Source of the DNA: Natrinema halophilum
GTDB taxonomy: Archaea > Halobacteriota > Halobacteria > Halobacteriales > Natrialbaceae
Length of the DNA stretch: 64,000 nucleotides
NCBI RefSeq assembly: GCF_013402815.2
Contig: NZ_CP058601.1
Coordinates: forward strand, 1,674,001-1,738,000
Reading direction: 5' to 3'
A program made the translations under genes and the position numbers. Numbering within the stretch: position 1 is the first letter of the stretch; each line of letters begins with the position of its first letter. The notes under the pieces are model-generated. The model saw only the letters and a program-made list of their open reading frames with translations, made no database searches and was not told the origin of the DNA. Shown here piece after piece: positions 15,088 through 25,082 of this stretch.

Positions 15088-17574
15088 CTACATCAGGTAG
15101 AACAGCGGGAAGAGGAACACCCAGACGATGTCGACGAAGTGCCAGTAGAGGCCGAAGTACTCGACCGGCATGTGATCCTCGAGGTACGCATCGATCGAAA
15201 CGATGCGATAGATCATGAACAGCGCGATCAACAGTCCGAGGATGACGTGCAGCGCGTGCAGGCCGGTCGTCACGAAGTACAACGAGTATTCGATCCCGCT
15301 GAACCAGTAGTGACCGTCGGCGAACTTGCTGCTGTACTCGAAGGCCTTGACCCCCATGAACACGAATCCGAGCAGGACCGTGACACCGAGCGAGGCGAGT
15401 AGCCCTTTCTTGTTTCCGCGTTCGGCCATCACGTGTGCCATAACGACCGCGAAACTCGAGGTCAACAGCACGTACGTGTTGAACAGGCCGGCCATGGTGA
15501 TCGAGTCGAGATGCCAGTTGTGCCAGCCGCCGTGGATGCGCATGAAGATGTACGCACCGATCGCGGCACCGAAGACGACGACGTCCGATGCCAGGAAGAA
15601 CCAGACGCCCAGTTTCTCGTTATTGATGCCGCCAAACGGCCAGCGTTCGGCGACCGCCATCTCGGGTGCGTCGAACTGCTCGCGTCCGAACTGGAACAAC
15701 GTGACTGCGAGGAGACCGATCCCGATCGCGGTCAGCGCCGGATAGACGATGCTTTTCGCCGGTGCCGAATCCGACAGGGTGACGAACTCGCCGGCGTGCA
15801 TGTGTTCGGTGACGAACGAGTAGACGTACGGCGACATCCCGCTCAAGCCGAGGAAGAACGTAGCGGTGGCGACGCCGATGCCGAACGGCCAGATGCTGGC
15901 GTGGTCGGCGTGTTCTTCCTCATGGGAGACCGCCGCCGTCCCGGCCGCTTCCTTGCCGTGAGCGACGCCGCCGTCGGTCGCAGCCGCCGCATCATCGACG
16001 AACTCGAGTTTGCCGCTGGCGTAGCTTGGTCGATCAGGCCAGTTCTCGAGCGGCGGGGGCGAGGGAATCGCCCACTCGGCGGTCCGCGAGAACGTCCACG
16101 GGTTGTCCGGCGCGTCGGGGCCGGATACTAGACTCTTCCCCAGCGTAAAGAACACGAGCAGGAACGACAGTCCGAGGACGAACGCCCCGACCGTCGCCAG
16201 CTGGTGGTAGACCTGTGTGCCCTCGGGGTAGTGGAAGACGCGCCGCGGCGTCTCCCAGGCGAGGAACATCGGGAAGTAAAGCAGGTTGAACCCGAGGAAG
16301 TAGACGGCGAAGCTGAGCTTACCGAGTTTCTCGGAGTACATCTTCCCGGTGATCTTTGGCCACCAGTAGTAGAGGCCGCCGACCAGCGCCGTGACGCCGG
16401 AGACCATCACGTAGTGGAAGTGCGCGACGACCCAGTAGGTGCCGCGGAACTCGTAGTCGAGGACGACGGCACCCAGGAAGACGCCCGTGATCCCGCCCAG
16501 GATGAACAACAGGAGCGCCCCGAGCGAGAACAGGAACGGCGTCGTGAACCGGACGCGTCCCTTGACCATCGTGTAAATCAGCGCGAAGACCATCAGGTCG
16601 AACGGCAGGGAGATCCCGATCGTCGTCGCCATGAACAGCGTCTTGATCGGGAGGTTGATCGTCGACAGAAACATGTGGTGCATCCAGACGAGGAACGACT
16701 GCACCGCGACCAGGACCATCGCGATGATGACCCATTTTCGGCCGACGAGCCGCCGTCCGGTGAACGTCTGGAACGTCTCGAACATGATCCCGAGTGCCGG
16801 GAAGAAGACGATGTACACCTCCGGATGGCCGAAGAACCAGAAGACGTGGGCCCACATCAGACTCGAGCCCTCGTTCGTCGCGAAGTATTGCGTGAGGAAG
16901 ATCCGGTCGATCGACAGCAACAGAACCGCCGCCAGCAGCGCCGCGAAGGCGAACAGCATCATCCAGATCGTCAGTAGCCACGACCAGGAGAACATCGGAA
17001 TGTTCCACAGGCCGAGTCCTTCGGCGCGGGACCGGTGCATCGTCGTGAGGAAGTTCACCGTCCCCATCGTAATCGAGATGGTAAACAGGACCAGCGCGAG
17101 GATGGTCATGTTCCCACCAGCCGTCACTTCCATGACGGAATTGTACATGGGCACGTTCAGCGGCGAGTACATCGTCCAGCCGCCGGAGAACGATCCACCC
17201 TGGAAGAACGAGAGGCCCATGAGAACGCCCGAGAACAGGTAAAACCAGTAACTCAGTGCGTTCAGACGTGGGAAGGCGAGGTCCTTCGCACCGATTTGCA
17301 GCGGGACGAAGTAGTTCGCGAACCCGGATGCGATCGGTGAGAGGAACCAGAACACCATCAACAGGCCGTGACCGGTCACCGCCTGATAGTACTGATCGTT
17401 CGAGAGCAGCCCCGTCCCGCCGGCCTTCCACAGGTGGGCGCGAAATATCAGCGCGAGGACGCCACCGAACAGCAGGAAGAACAGGGCGGTCCCCAGGTAG
17501 AGGACACCCACGTCCTTGTGGTTCGTCGTGACCAGCCACCGCTTGATCGACCGCTTTGGCGGAAGATCACTCAT
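15088..17574 (-). CDS. coxAC: Cytochrome c oxidase subunit I + III fusion
   Basis: The 828-aa fused protein reduces O2 to water at a heme-copper centre. Subunit I spans residues 1 to about 540 with twelve helices. The CuB ligand region GHPEVY lies near residue 249, the next histidine pair in WMHHMFLS near 299, and the heme ligand motif AHFHYVMVSG later. Subunit III occupies about residues 570-828, with seven helices and the signature YWHFVDIVWVFLFP near the C-terminus. I+III fusions are known in haloarchaea and some bacteria. The ATG overlaps the coxB stop (ATGA at 17571-17574 on the coding strand), so subunits II and I/III are translationally coupled. Confidence 0.96.
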   Translation of the reverse strand: MSDLPPKRSIKRWLVTTNHKDVGVLYLGTALFFLLFGGVLALIFRAHLWKAGGTGLLSNDQYYQAVTGHGLLMVFWFLSPIASGFANYFVPLQIGAKDLAFPRLNALSYWFYLFSGVLMGLSFFQGGSFSGGWTMYSPLNVPMYNSVMEVTAGGNMTILALVLFTISITMGTVNFLTTMHRSRAEGLGLWNIPMFSWSWLLTIWMMLFAFAALLAAVLLLSIDRIFLTQYFATNEGSSLMWAHVFWFFGHPEVYIVFFPALGIMFETFQTFTGRRLVGRKWVIIAMVLVAVQSFLVWMHHMFLSTINLPIKTLFMATTIGISLPFDLMVFALIYTMVKGRVRFTTPFLFSLGALLLFILGGITGVFLGAVVLDYEFRGTYWVVAHFHYVMVSGVTALVGGLYYWWPKITGKMYSEKLGKLSFAVYFLGFNLLYFPMFLAWETPRRVFHYPEGTQVYHQLATVGAFVLGLSFLLVFFTLGKSLVSGPDAPDNPWTFSRTAEWAIPSPPPLENWPDRPSYASGKLEFVDDAAAATDGGVAHGKEAAGTAAVSHEEEHADHASIWPFGIGVATATFFLGLSGMSPYVYSFVTEHMHAGEFVTLSDSAPAKSIVYPALTAIGIGLLAVTLFQFGREQFDAPEMAVAERWPFGGINNEKLGVWFFLASDVVVFGAAIGAYIFMRIHGGWHNWHLDSITMAGLFNTYVLLTSSFAVVMAHVMAERGNKKGLLASLGVTVLLGFVFMGVKAFEYSSKFADGHYWFSGIEYSLYFVTTGLHALHVILGLLIALFMIYRIVSIDAYLEDHMPVEYFGLYWHFVDIVWVFLFPLFYLM

Positions 17575-18578
17575 CAGTTGCCACCTCCATCGTTCGTTCC
17601 TGTTTGGTTACCATTCGTGTCGCTTTCAGTAGTATTGCCAACGTCGACCGTGAACGTTTCGGAAACCGGACCGGTCATGTCGATCTCTTTCGTCGTCGAC
17701 TCGAACTGGTCGTCGGTCGACGTGAGAGTTACGTTGTAAGCGCCACCGTAGTCGAGTTCGGTGATCTCGATCGTGCCGTTCTCGTCGAATTGATCGGCCG
17801 AGTACGTCTGCTCGAAATCACGCTCCTGGTGATCGACAGTCAGCTCGTACCCCTCCGTTACAGGCGATTCGTTCCCGTCCTGAACCGTATACGACATCGT
17901 CAGCTGACTGTTCATCCACTCGTCGAACGCCTCGGGTTCCATGACCTGTACGCTCCCGGTCATGGACGTGTGGAATTCACCGCAGAGCTCGTAACACTTG
18001 ATCTCGTGTGTTTGACCTGCTTCTTCCGCTTCGAACCACGTCCTGTCATACTCGCCCGGAATTGCGTCGGCTTTCACCCGTTGATCGGGTATACCGAACG
18101 CGTGCCAGACGTCGCCCGACGTCACATCTAGCCAGACTCGTTCGTCGGCCGGCACGCGAAGCGTGGCCGTCGACTGGATACCGTTTTCGTACTCGAAAAA
18201 CCACGCGAAGTTCTGTCCGGTAACTTCGACGTTGAGTTCTTCTTCTTGCTGTTGGCCGGGGTCTTCGACGTACAGCAGCATGCTATACGTCCAGACAACC
18301 AGCGAAATGACGATTATCGCGCTGATGCCGAACGAGAGGAACAGTTTCTTGCCGCCCTTTCCGCCTGTCGGTAACTCCCCGACTGATGGCAGGTTCACAT
18401 CGGAATCGGTTTCGCCGGTATCACGGTACTTGTACGCGTTGTACAAGGTGTACGCGACGACGACGATGCCGACGATAGTCCCGAGTGCGAGGAAGACCAG
18501 AAAGATCTCCTGGAACACGTCGACTCGAGTGCGAGCCTGCTGCAGCGGGGTCGTAAGTGCGCTGTAGATTGTATTCAC
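17574..18578 (-). CDS. coxB: Cytochrome c oxidase subunit II
   Basis: This 334-aa protein has two N-terminal transmembrane helices (about residues 24-48 and 78-102) and an exposed cupredoxin domain. The CuA site is complete: a histidine in WHAFGIP near residue 158, then CYELCGEFHTSM (about 194-205) with both cysteines, histidine and methionine. It takes electrons from a blue-copper protein or cytochrome and passes them to subunit I. The last 90 residues extend beyond the usual family length with Thr/Asn-rich, immunoglobulin-like sequence, which probably sits outside the cell. It is first in the coxB-coxAC unit. Confidence 0.94.
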   Translation of the reverse strand: MNTIYSALTTPLQQARTRVDVFQEIFLVFLALGTIVGIVVVAYTLYNAYKYRDTGETDSDVNLPSVGELPTGGKGGKKLFLSFGISAIIVISLVVWTYSMLLYVEDPGQQQEEELNVEVTGQNFAWFFEYENGIQSTATLRVPADERVWLDVTSGDVWHAFGIPDQRVKADAIPGEYDRTWFEAEEAGQTHEIKCYELCGEFHTSMTGSVQVMEPEAFDEWMNSQLTMSYTVQDGNESPVTEGYELTVDHQERDFEQTYSADQFDENGTIEITELDYGGAYNVTLTSTDDQFESTTKEIDMTGPVSETFTVDVGNTTESDTNGNQTGTNDGGGN

Positions 18579-19511
18579 CTCTTTTGAAGGTCGCTTATAT
18601 GTCGGACGATGATTGCCGGGGCCACTTATCTATTTGGAAACCGCCCTGCTACTGCGGTCTGTCGGTCCCGAGACGACGAAGTGCGCTGACAAATCCCGGA
18701 GCGAATGACGCCGATCGTTCCCGTTTCATCACTCCACGATTGGAGCCGATGGTCTTCTGTCTGTCGCTGTTGCTCCGTGGGGCGTTTCTCCGATCAGTCT
18801 CTGTTCCCGGTCCACGACCCGGTGTCTGTATTGCCACGAGTGTCCGTATTGTCGCCCGTAATATTGTCGCCCGTTAATGGCCGGGCGCTTGCGAACGTGT
18901 GCGTTGCTCGAAAAACGGGGACGTTTCCCATCGACCTGGGGACGGGTATTCGGATCAGGTCCCGCAGTCCGATCGATCGCGGACCGATTATTCCCGCGTG
19001 CCGAACACAGGTTCGCGAAGCGGTCTGTCGTGTCGTTTCTCGGTGAGCAAGATCGAACGGACGTCGGTTTCGAAACCGTGGTCGGCCGTCCACTTCTCGA
19101 GAAGGATTCGGCGTCCACCATTGGCTCGTCGCCGCGAAGTACAACACCGTGTTCTCGCTGTCGTATCGGCTGCGATCGGCCGAGCGACCGCAGCACCGAG
19201 TACGGGATCGGGTCCACCAGCCGTTGAAACGCGGATTCGCGATGCGTCGAACCAACCATCCGCGAGACCGAGGAAGTCACCCGGAAGATCAGCGATCAGT
19301 CCGACCGATGTCGGGTCGGTTTCGTGATCGGGGTTGGCCAGCGGAAACCGTCGCGAAGTAGGTTACACCGTCGGGTTTGTCGGTCGTTGCATCGCTCTAT
19401 ATTCATATCTGCTCGTGGTACTCGTGAGAGTAATAGATCTGTGACACCGTTCGTCCGGCCACCGAGGTAAATTCCTGCTCCTTCGATCACGTTCGGTAGC
19501 TCACCGGCGGT
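18579..19511. other. Long intergenic region without a supportable gene
   Basis: About 930 bp upstream of coxB and downstream of the 19512 gene. Several overlapping ORFs of 100-183 codons exist on both strands, but they are Arg/Ser-rich, mutually exclusive and without domains. A 15-bp unit (TATTGTCGCCCGTAA) occurs twice in tandem with one change (18847-18861 and 18862-18876). The region may hold a decayed gene, but I cannot show one. Confidence 0.4.
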
Positions 19512-19973
19512 TTACACCTCGACGACCCAGACACGGATCTCTGCTGGCAAGCCGTACACCTCGAGGAAGACCCCGTCGATGAACTGAGCGATTCGGTTCG
19601 GATCCGCTTTCGCGCTGATACGTGCGTTGACCCCCTCGGCTTCCTCGGGTCGGATCAGATCGTCGATCTTGAACGCCGGAAAGTCCTCGAGAAGCGTCTT
19701 GAGCGAGTCGAGTTCCGCGTCAGTACAGTCCAGGTTGAGCGTTCCGTTCCCGAACTGAACCCACGGGGCATCCAGTTCGACGCTTTCGTCGGCCGAGTCC
19801 CCACTGGAGTCGGGCGCGCCGGTCGATTCGTCGGGGGCATCATCTGCAGCATCGAGCTCGGCATCGTCGACCTCGAGCGTCAGAAAGCCGCTTCCGCGGT
19901 TTCGATGAGCAGTTATGGCGTCGACGTACAGTTTTCGTCGCTCGGCTGGATCGGCGGCGTCGAAGCGAGTCAT
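19512..19973 (-). CDS. Conserved haloarchaeal hypothetical protein adjacent to adk
   Basis: This 153-aa acidic protein begins [21 protein letters not shown] low-complexity Asp/Ser-rich linker lies in the middle (residues about 40-68). The C-terminal domain is ordered, with [20 protein letters not shown], then [14 protein letters not shown] and [13 protein letters not shown]. It is read divergently from adk with 58 bp between starts, so they share a promoter region. I associate this protein with the adk region of other haloarchaea from memory, and no biochemical role is known to me. Confidence 0.75.
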   Translation of the reverse strand: MTRFDAADPAERRKLYVDAITAHRNRGSGFLTLEVDDAELDAADDAPDESTGAPDSSGDSADESVELDAPWVQFGNGTLNLDCTDAELDSLKTLLEDFPAFKIDDLIRPEEAEGVNARISAKADPNRIAQFIDGVFLEVYGLPAEIRVWVVEV

Positions 19974-20031
19974 ATCGGACCGACGTGCCCGATTCTTTAA
20001 GCCTTTATGCGCTGGCCCTGAACGACTTCGT

Positions 20032-20667
20032 ATGGCTCAGCCACGAATCCTCATCCTGGGCGCTCCCGGGGCAGGGAAGGGGACCCAGAGTGCACGGATC
20101 ACCGAGGAATTCGACGTCGATCATATCACGACCGGCGACGCACTGCGAGGAAACAAGGAGATGGACATCTCGGACATGGACACCGAGTACGACACGCCGG
20201 GCGAGTACATGGATCGAGGGGAACTCGTCCCCGACAAAGTCGTCAACGCCATCGTCGACGAAGCGCTCAGCCAGGCCGACGGCTTCGTCCTCGACGGCTA
20301 CCCGCGGAATCTCGAGCAAGCCGAGGAACTCGAGGACATGACCGACCTCGACGTCGTCCTGTATCTCGAGGTGGGTGAAGACGAACTCGTCCACAGGCTG
20401 ACCGGCCGTCGGCTCGACCCCGAGACTGGGGATATCTACCACGTCGAATACAACCCGCCGGACGATCCGGAAATCGAACAGCGTCTGGAGCAACGCGACG
20501 ACGACACCGAAGAGACGGTCAAAGAGCGACTGTCGGTGTTTCGCGAAAACACCGAACCCGTCATCGAGTACTACGACGAACAGGGCAATCTGGAGCGAGT
20601 CGACGGCGAGCAAGCCCCCGATGACGTCTGGGAAGAAGTGACGGAAACGATCGAACGGAACGCGTAG
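20032..20667 (+). CDS. adk: Adenylate kinase
   Basis: This 211-aa protein interconverts ATP+AMP and 2 ADP. It carries the P-loop [10 protein letters not shown] (residues 8-17), the AMP-binding segment [15 protein letters not shown] (about 33-47), and [13 protein letters not shown] (about 85-97). The LID arginine-rich segment is [12 protein letters not shown]. The ATG at 20032 is favoured because it begins exactly at [19 protein letters not shown]; an upstream in-frame ATG at 19915 overlaps the divergent neighbour. In many archaea adk follows secY directly, but here it is 17 kb away. Confidence 0.97.
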   Translation: MAQPRILILGAPGAGKGTQSARITEEFDVDHITTGDALRGNKEMDISDMDTEYDTPGEYMDRGELVPDKVVNAIVDEALSQADGFVLDGYPRNLEQAEELEDMTDLDVVLYLEVGEDELVHRLTGRRLDPETGDIYHVEYNPPDDPEIEQRLEQRDDDTEETVKERLSVFRENTEPVIEYYDEQGNLERVDGEQAPDDVWEEVTETIERNA

Positions 20668-20730
20668 AACAGCCCCGACGCGATTCGAAACGAAGGGTGT
20701 CGGAGTACCCATTCGGAAACGAACGTTTCG

Positions 20731-22239
20731 TTACGTGTTTTTCACTTCGACGATGTGTTCGGCGATATTGAGGTAGGTCAGGTGTGGCGGGAAGAGATAG
20801 CCCTCTGGAGCGACCTCCGGACTGAACGTTTCGAGTGACGCATCGTATAACCCGCTCAGGGCGTTGCTTTGAAGATGGGCGGACGATACGACGGTCGAAC
20901 CTACCATATCGACGTTCGATTGGACCACCAACTGTGCCTCTTTGTTGGTGATGTATCGGTTCGTCTTGTTCCAGTCCTCGCCTCCCGGCGCGTATATTAT
21001 GCCCTCGAAGGAGGTATTTCCCGTACCCAATGCAAGGTGGGTTTCCGACGTTCCGTAGACCTGAAGTTGCTTCGAGTCGACGTTACCCGACGAACACGGT
21101 GCAACGCACATCTCGGTACTTTTGACGTGCATTCCTTCCTTTACGTAGATCTGGAGTTTGTGGTCAGTACTTTCAGATTGACTCCAATTTTCGACGTGAA
21201 GGGTTCCATCGTCTACGATCAACTCATCTTCGACGACGAGTGTTGTATCTCCGTCCTCGAGATCGAACGTCAGATCATCGTCCACCGTAACATCTTCGGC
21301 GAAGTACGTACCGTTCGGCACCGTATCCCCCACGGATCCGAGTCGCGTGACGTTACTGTCGTTTTCCATGTCCGACACCATCTGGTCGATCATTCCGTCC
21401 AGTTTCGGGGGAGAGTCGCCGTCAGTCTCGGTGACGTCACTGTTGTTCGGTTTCGACCCCTGGTAGGACACATCACCCGCGATGATACCGTCTGCGAACG
21501 TTTTTTCAGGAACGGTCATTCGACCGAGTCTGACGCGGAGGGTGTCGTCATCCCCCTCACTACACGATTCGTAGATGGCCTGTCCTTCGGCTTTTTTAGT
21601 TTGTTCCTCGAAATACGTTTCCCAACCTGTGCAGTATTCACTCGTAATGTTGAGTTTTACCGTGCTCTGCTCGACGTACGTCGAATCGTGATGCGGCGTA
21701 CTATTTTTGTACCTGAACGAGACGTCGCCCGAATTGAGACTCGACTCTTCGTCTATTTGGAGGATAGGGAACGAGAACGTATTCGTTTCTTGATCGTAAT
21801 TGAGCGGCGGTGCCGAAACGACCTGCGTCTCGGATCCGGTTTCGCGGAATACCCCACCCGCCTGAAACGCAACTTTGGTCCCATCGTCACCTTCGTATTC
21901 GATCGCACCCACCTGAATCGATTCGGAGACGTTGTTCCCGGAGATGTTGATATACGCCGTATTCGTTTTGACTATCGCCCCTTTCTTTCCGGCGTCGAAC
22001 GTCATCGACCGCCTGGCATCGCCGTCCATCGAAACCGTCGACATCTGCTGACTTAATTCCACGAACGACTGTTCGATGCGTTCGTTCTCCGAACGCTGTT
22101 CTGCATCTGTCATCACGTCGGCACCGACGAGCAAGATACCGGCGCTGATTGTCACGACCATCCCGATCAACAGGATAACAGCCAATATTGGGGATTGCCC
22201 TCGGATCCTCCCACCCATTCTCTTCCGAGGCAAATTCAT
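20731..22239 (-). CDS. Pilin-like surface protein with class III signal peptide (DUF7289-type)
   Basis: The protein is 502 aa from the ATG at 22239; an alternative start is MGG at 22218. The N-terminus reads MGGRIRGQSPILAVILLIGM with a long hydrophobic helix, the archaellin/type IV pilin signal processed by a prepilin peptidase. The rest is a long beta-rich exported domain with many N-x-S/T sites and one CVAPCSS cysteine pair (about residues 370-376). The C-terminal third (TLHVENWSQSE and after) resembles the right-handed beta-helix of polymer-forming surface proteins. The vWA protein gene upstream on the same strand has the same architecture, so they probably work as a pair on the cell surface. 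Confidence 0.82.
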   Translation of the reverse strand: MNLPRKRMGGRIRGQSPILAVILLIGMVVTISAGILLVGADVMTDAEQRSENERIEQSFVELSQQMSTVSMDGDARRSMTFDAGKKGAIVKTNTAYINISGNNVSESIQVGAIEYEGDDGTKVAFQAGGVFRETGSETQVVSAPPLNYDQETNTFSFPILQIDEESSLNSGDVSFRYKNSTPHHDSTYVEQSTVKLNITSEYCTGWETYFEEQTKKAEGQAIYESCSEGDDDTLRVRLGRMTVPEKTFADGIIAGDVSYQGSKPNNSDVTETDGDSPPKLDGMIDQMVSDMENDSNVTRLGSVGDTVPNGTYFAEDVTVDDDLTFDLEDGDTTLVVEDELIVDDGTLHVENWSQSESTDHKLQIYVKEGMHVKSTEMCVAPCSSGNVDSKQLQVYGTSETHLALGTGNTSFEGIIYAPGGEDWNKTNRYITNKEAQLVVQSNVDMVGSTVVSSAHLQSNALSGLYDASLETFSPEVAPEGYLFPPHLTYLNIAEHIVEVKNT

Positions 22240-22679
22240 ACGCAGTGTTATTTTCACTCTAGTTGATAATACATCCGTTCGATTACACCGTTTACGACAG
22301 TTTATCTCAGTTCTCAATGAGTATTTTATTTCGCTTCGGGTGCAGAATTCTACTGCTACATGCCCTCAAGTGCAGTTTTATCTCATTTCACAAAGCAACG
22401 CACGAGAACGGTGAGAACGGCCCCTTCGGTATCGTTACGAGCCGCGTTCGACCCGAGAATCCAACGCGAGGCCATCCGTGCCAACGCAAGGCCATCCGTG
22501 CCAACGCAAGGCCATCCGTGCCAACGCGAGGCCATCCATGTGTCGTTTTCGATGGCTAGCACCGCTCCTACGGTTGTCGTCTCCAACAGACAGCATTTCG
22601 AGATGGTCAGTTCGGACGTCGTCACGAAGTGCGTCTATCCGAAAGATTGAGCCGTATCCGCCGACAGCGAACTCGCTCG
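22240..22679. other. Intergenic region containing a 20-bp repeat array
   Basis: A 440-bp gap between the two pilin-like genes, which are both on the minus strand. No ORF here is convincing. The 20-bp array is listed separately. The left part (22250-22400) is A+T-rich and presumably contains the promoter of the pilin-like gene at 22239. Confidence 0.5.
22461..22540. repeat. Tandem repeat, 20-bp unit, 4 copies
   Basis: Four head-to-tail units of consensus CCAACGCAAGGCCATCCGTG occupy 22461-22480, 22481-22500, 22501-22520 and 22521-22540. The outer two carry CGAGG instead of CAAGG and the last ends CATG. A period of 20 disrupts any reading frame, so it is non-coding. It lies 140 bp after the vWA-protein stop and about 220 bp before the next start. 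Confidence 0.95.
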
Positions 22680-25082
22680 TCAGGATTTTCCGAGCGTGAC
22701 CGATTGTTCTCTAATAGTGACCGAGTAATCTTTTGGAGCCGTGGTCGGTTCTTCAAACGAGGAGACCGCGAACGACGTTTCAGACGACGCCGTCACTTCG
22801 TCTGCGATGCCTCGAAAGACTTCCTCGAGTTCGTCGTCGTTCTCGACGGAATAGTAGTTCCCGCCGGTTTCGTCGGCAACGTCTTTTAACATGTCCTCAT
22901 CTGCAGAGTCGCTGAGGCCGATCGTATGGATCGTCACGTTCATATCCGCCGCCCGTTCGGCCTGGTTCATCGTTCGAGTGTCAGATTTGAATCGAAGACA
23001 GCCACAGCTACGATTGTAGTAGCTATCGGCGGTATTTTGACCATCGCTTAACAACACCATGTGTCGCTCGGCCGCGTCGTTGCCGTTGATCGCGTACTCG
23101 TCGAGTGCGGGTTCCATTCCGGCCGACATATCCGTACTGCCTTCGTCTCTGGTTGTGATGCTATCAGTGACCGACGAAAGATTGCCGCTCAAAGAGTGGA
23201 TTTCGTGTCCGTTCGCGTTGAACTCGTACACGCCGGCCTGATCGCTTCGACCCGCGTTCAGGAGTCCGATGAACTCTTTGGTCGCGTCGACGCGTTTCTC
23301 GTCCGGATCGTTCGACGCCATCGACCCCGATCGATCGAGAACGAACGTGACGTCAAGCGGCGGCCGTCGTTTGGCGATCGTGATCGAAACAGCCCTGTTT
23401 TCCTCCGGAATTGGTATATCCGTTCGCAGCGTTTTGTCGAAGTGGATGCTTACGTTCTCGCGAATATCCGCTTCGTTGCCGCCCACGACTGTGCCGAACA
23501 CCTCCGTATCCTTCGTGATCCTAAGCGAGTCGCTACCCGGCGCGTAGATAGCCCCCTGAAATTCGTCACGGACCGTAACCTCGGCATCGCCCGTTCCGTA
23601 GATCCAGAGACGCCGCGCCTGCTCGTTTGATACCGTGACGTCGTCTGCGTCGACGTCTCCGGAAACGTAGAAATACGCCCGGCCATTCCCGACGACGTCG
23701 ACGTCATCGAGATCGAGATCGCCGTCGACTGCAACGTGGACTGCCCCCTTGCTGGTGTCGATCGTATCGATACCGTTTACGGTCCCCGTCGCGTGGTAAA
23801 ATCCGTCTCTGTCCGGCGCACTCTCGAGCGTTCCGGCAGCCCCAGTCGTCGTATTACCGTACTCGTCGATCAAACCGATCGCGCGGTCAATCTCCGTATC
23901 GATGGGCTCCACCGCGTCAAAGGACCGAATCATCTTCGCTCCGAAGACGTCCGGTGGCGTGGTACCCGTCACGTTGTAGACGTTCGTTCCGTTGATGACG
24001 TCTATCTGCATTCCATCCGGTTTCGTTGCGAAGGCGATGCTGGAGGTAACAGCGCCACTCGTTCCGGAAAGCTGTCCGTTTGCTACGGGGACACCGGTGA
24101 TGTTCGCGTTCGATTGCAGATCGATGTCCCCGTTGGCGACGAGCAGATCCTCCGTGACGTTTCCATCGTCGACCCACCCGACGCTCCCGTTGTATCTCTC
24201 GATTCGCACAGAATCATCGACGGTTAGATCATCGTCATCGGTGTAGAGACCGCCGTAGATCGTCGGATCGATTCCGACGTGACTCGCAAACGGGTTCTTT
24301 CCCTCGATCGGCGCGACGACGGTGACCGTCTTGCCTTCGTGGCAGACGATAGGATCACTCACGCTGGCGCCGACGGCGCAATCGGTAAGATCGTCTCGGC
24401 TCGAGGCGTCGAACTCGTCCTCGAAGAACTTCGCCCAGGCATTGTGGTAGTCGGTATCGGAAACGGTGATGTTGACGTAATTGACGAAGCCGAGATCTCG
24501 CGTCAGTTTCCCCGCTCGATTATCTGATGCAGGCTGACTGACAACCCTGTTCGCGCCACCGTCCACGTTACCACTGAGATTAGGAATAGAGAGTGCGACT
24601 CGACCTCTGTCCCCGTATTCGTAGTACCGAATCGCCGGCTTCGAAACGACCCTTGATTCATCACCTTCTCCGCGCCAGACGCCACCAGCCTGGTGGGCAA
24701 ACACGTTTCCGGAATCGTCCTCGTACCGAAGCGATCCCATCGATATCACCGTACTCCTCGACGCGTACTCGTTCGCAGCGGTGACTTTGATGCTTGCCTC
24801 ATTTACGATATCGTACTTTCCGTTTTTGTCCAGATAGACGGACCCGCTCGTCGAATTGTCCAGTATCGCTGTCTCCAGATCCGTGTCAAATTCGCGCATG
24901 ACCTGTGTCCCGTGCTCGCCCGACGCTTGTGACTGAATCGCATCCATCGCGACCATTCCGATAGCGACGACGAGGATGGCGCTTACGAGAACCAGGCCGA
25001 TAAGCAAGACGATTCCTACCAGCGGACTGGCACCCCGTTCCGTAGACGTGTCCGTCAATAACCCCCTCCCCTTTTCACCCAT
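22680..25082 (-). CDS. Pilin-like surface protein with von Willebrand factor A domain
   Basis: This 800-aa protein begins with a class III signal: ERGASPLVGIVLLIGLVLVS (about residues 15-34), a hydrophobic helix after a basic/acidic head. Residues about 60-570 are beta-rich and Asn/Asp-rich, with a parallel beta-helix-like segment (GNTTTGAAGTLESAPDRD and after). A vWA domain occupies about residues 578-745. Its MIDAS residues are visible: DRSGSM (DxSxS), Thr in EGSTDMSAG, and Asp in LLSDGQNT. A metal-dependent adhesion or protein-protein contact role on the surface is likely. A CGCLRF cysteine pair sits in the vWA insertion. Confidence 0.87.
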   Translation of the reverse strand: MGEKGRGLLTDTSTERGASPLVGIVLLIGLVLVSAILVVAIGMVAMDAIQSQASGEHGTQVMREFDTDLETAILDNSTSGSVYLDKNGKYDIVNEASIKVTAANEYASRSTVISMGSLRYEDDSGNVFAHQAGGVWRGEGDESRVVSKPAIRYYEYGDRGRVALSIPNLSGNVDGGANRVVSQPASDNRAGKLTRDLGFVNYVNITVSDTDYHNAWAKFFEDEFDASSRDDLTDCAVGASVSDPIVCHEGKTVTVVAPIEGKNPFASHVGIDPTIYGGLYTDDDDLTVDDSVRIERYNGSVGWVDDGNVTEDLLVANGDIDLQSNANITGVPVANGQLSGTSGAVTSSIAFATKPDGMQIDVINGTNVYNVTGTTPPDVFGAKMIRSFDAVEPIDTEIDRAIGLIDEYGNTTTGAAGTLESAPDRDGFYHATGTVNGIDTIDTSKGAVHVAVDGDLDLDDVDVVGNGRAYFYVSGDVDADDVTVSNEQARRLWIYGTGDAEVTVRDEFQGAIYAPGSDSLRITKDTEVFGTVVGGNEADIRENVSIHFDKTLRTDIPIPEENRAVSITIAKRRPPLDVTFVLDRSGSMASNDPDEKRVDATKEFIGLLNAGRSDQAGVYEFNANGHEIHSLSGNLSSVTDSITTRDEGSTDMSAGMEPALDEYAINGNDAAERHMVLLSDGQNTADSYYNRSCGCLRFKSDTRTMNQAERAADMNVTIHTIGLSDSADEDMLKDVADETGGNYYSVENDDELEEVFRGIADEVTASSETSFAVSSFEEPTTAPKDYSVTIREQSVTLGKS

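Noticed and set aside
16204-16977. 257-codon ORF antisense to coxAC
   Set aside because: Glu/Arg/Asp-rich low-complexity product lying wholly over the oxidase gene.
18729-19280. 183-codon and overlapping ORFs upstream of coxB
   Set aside because: Basic, Arg/Ser-rich composition and several mutually exclusive frames, unlike haloarchaeal proteins.
19490-19511. tRNA-like sequence (GGTAGCTCACCGG)
   Set aside because: No anticodon arm or T-loop follows, and the stretch runs into the 3' end of a coding sequence.
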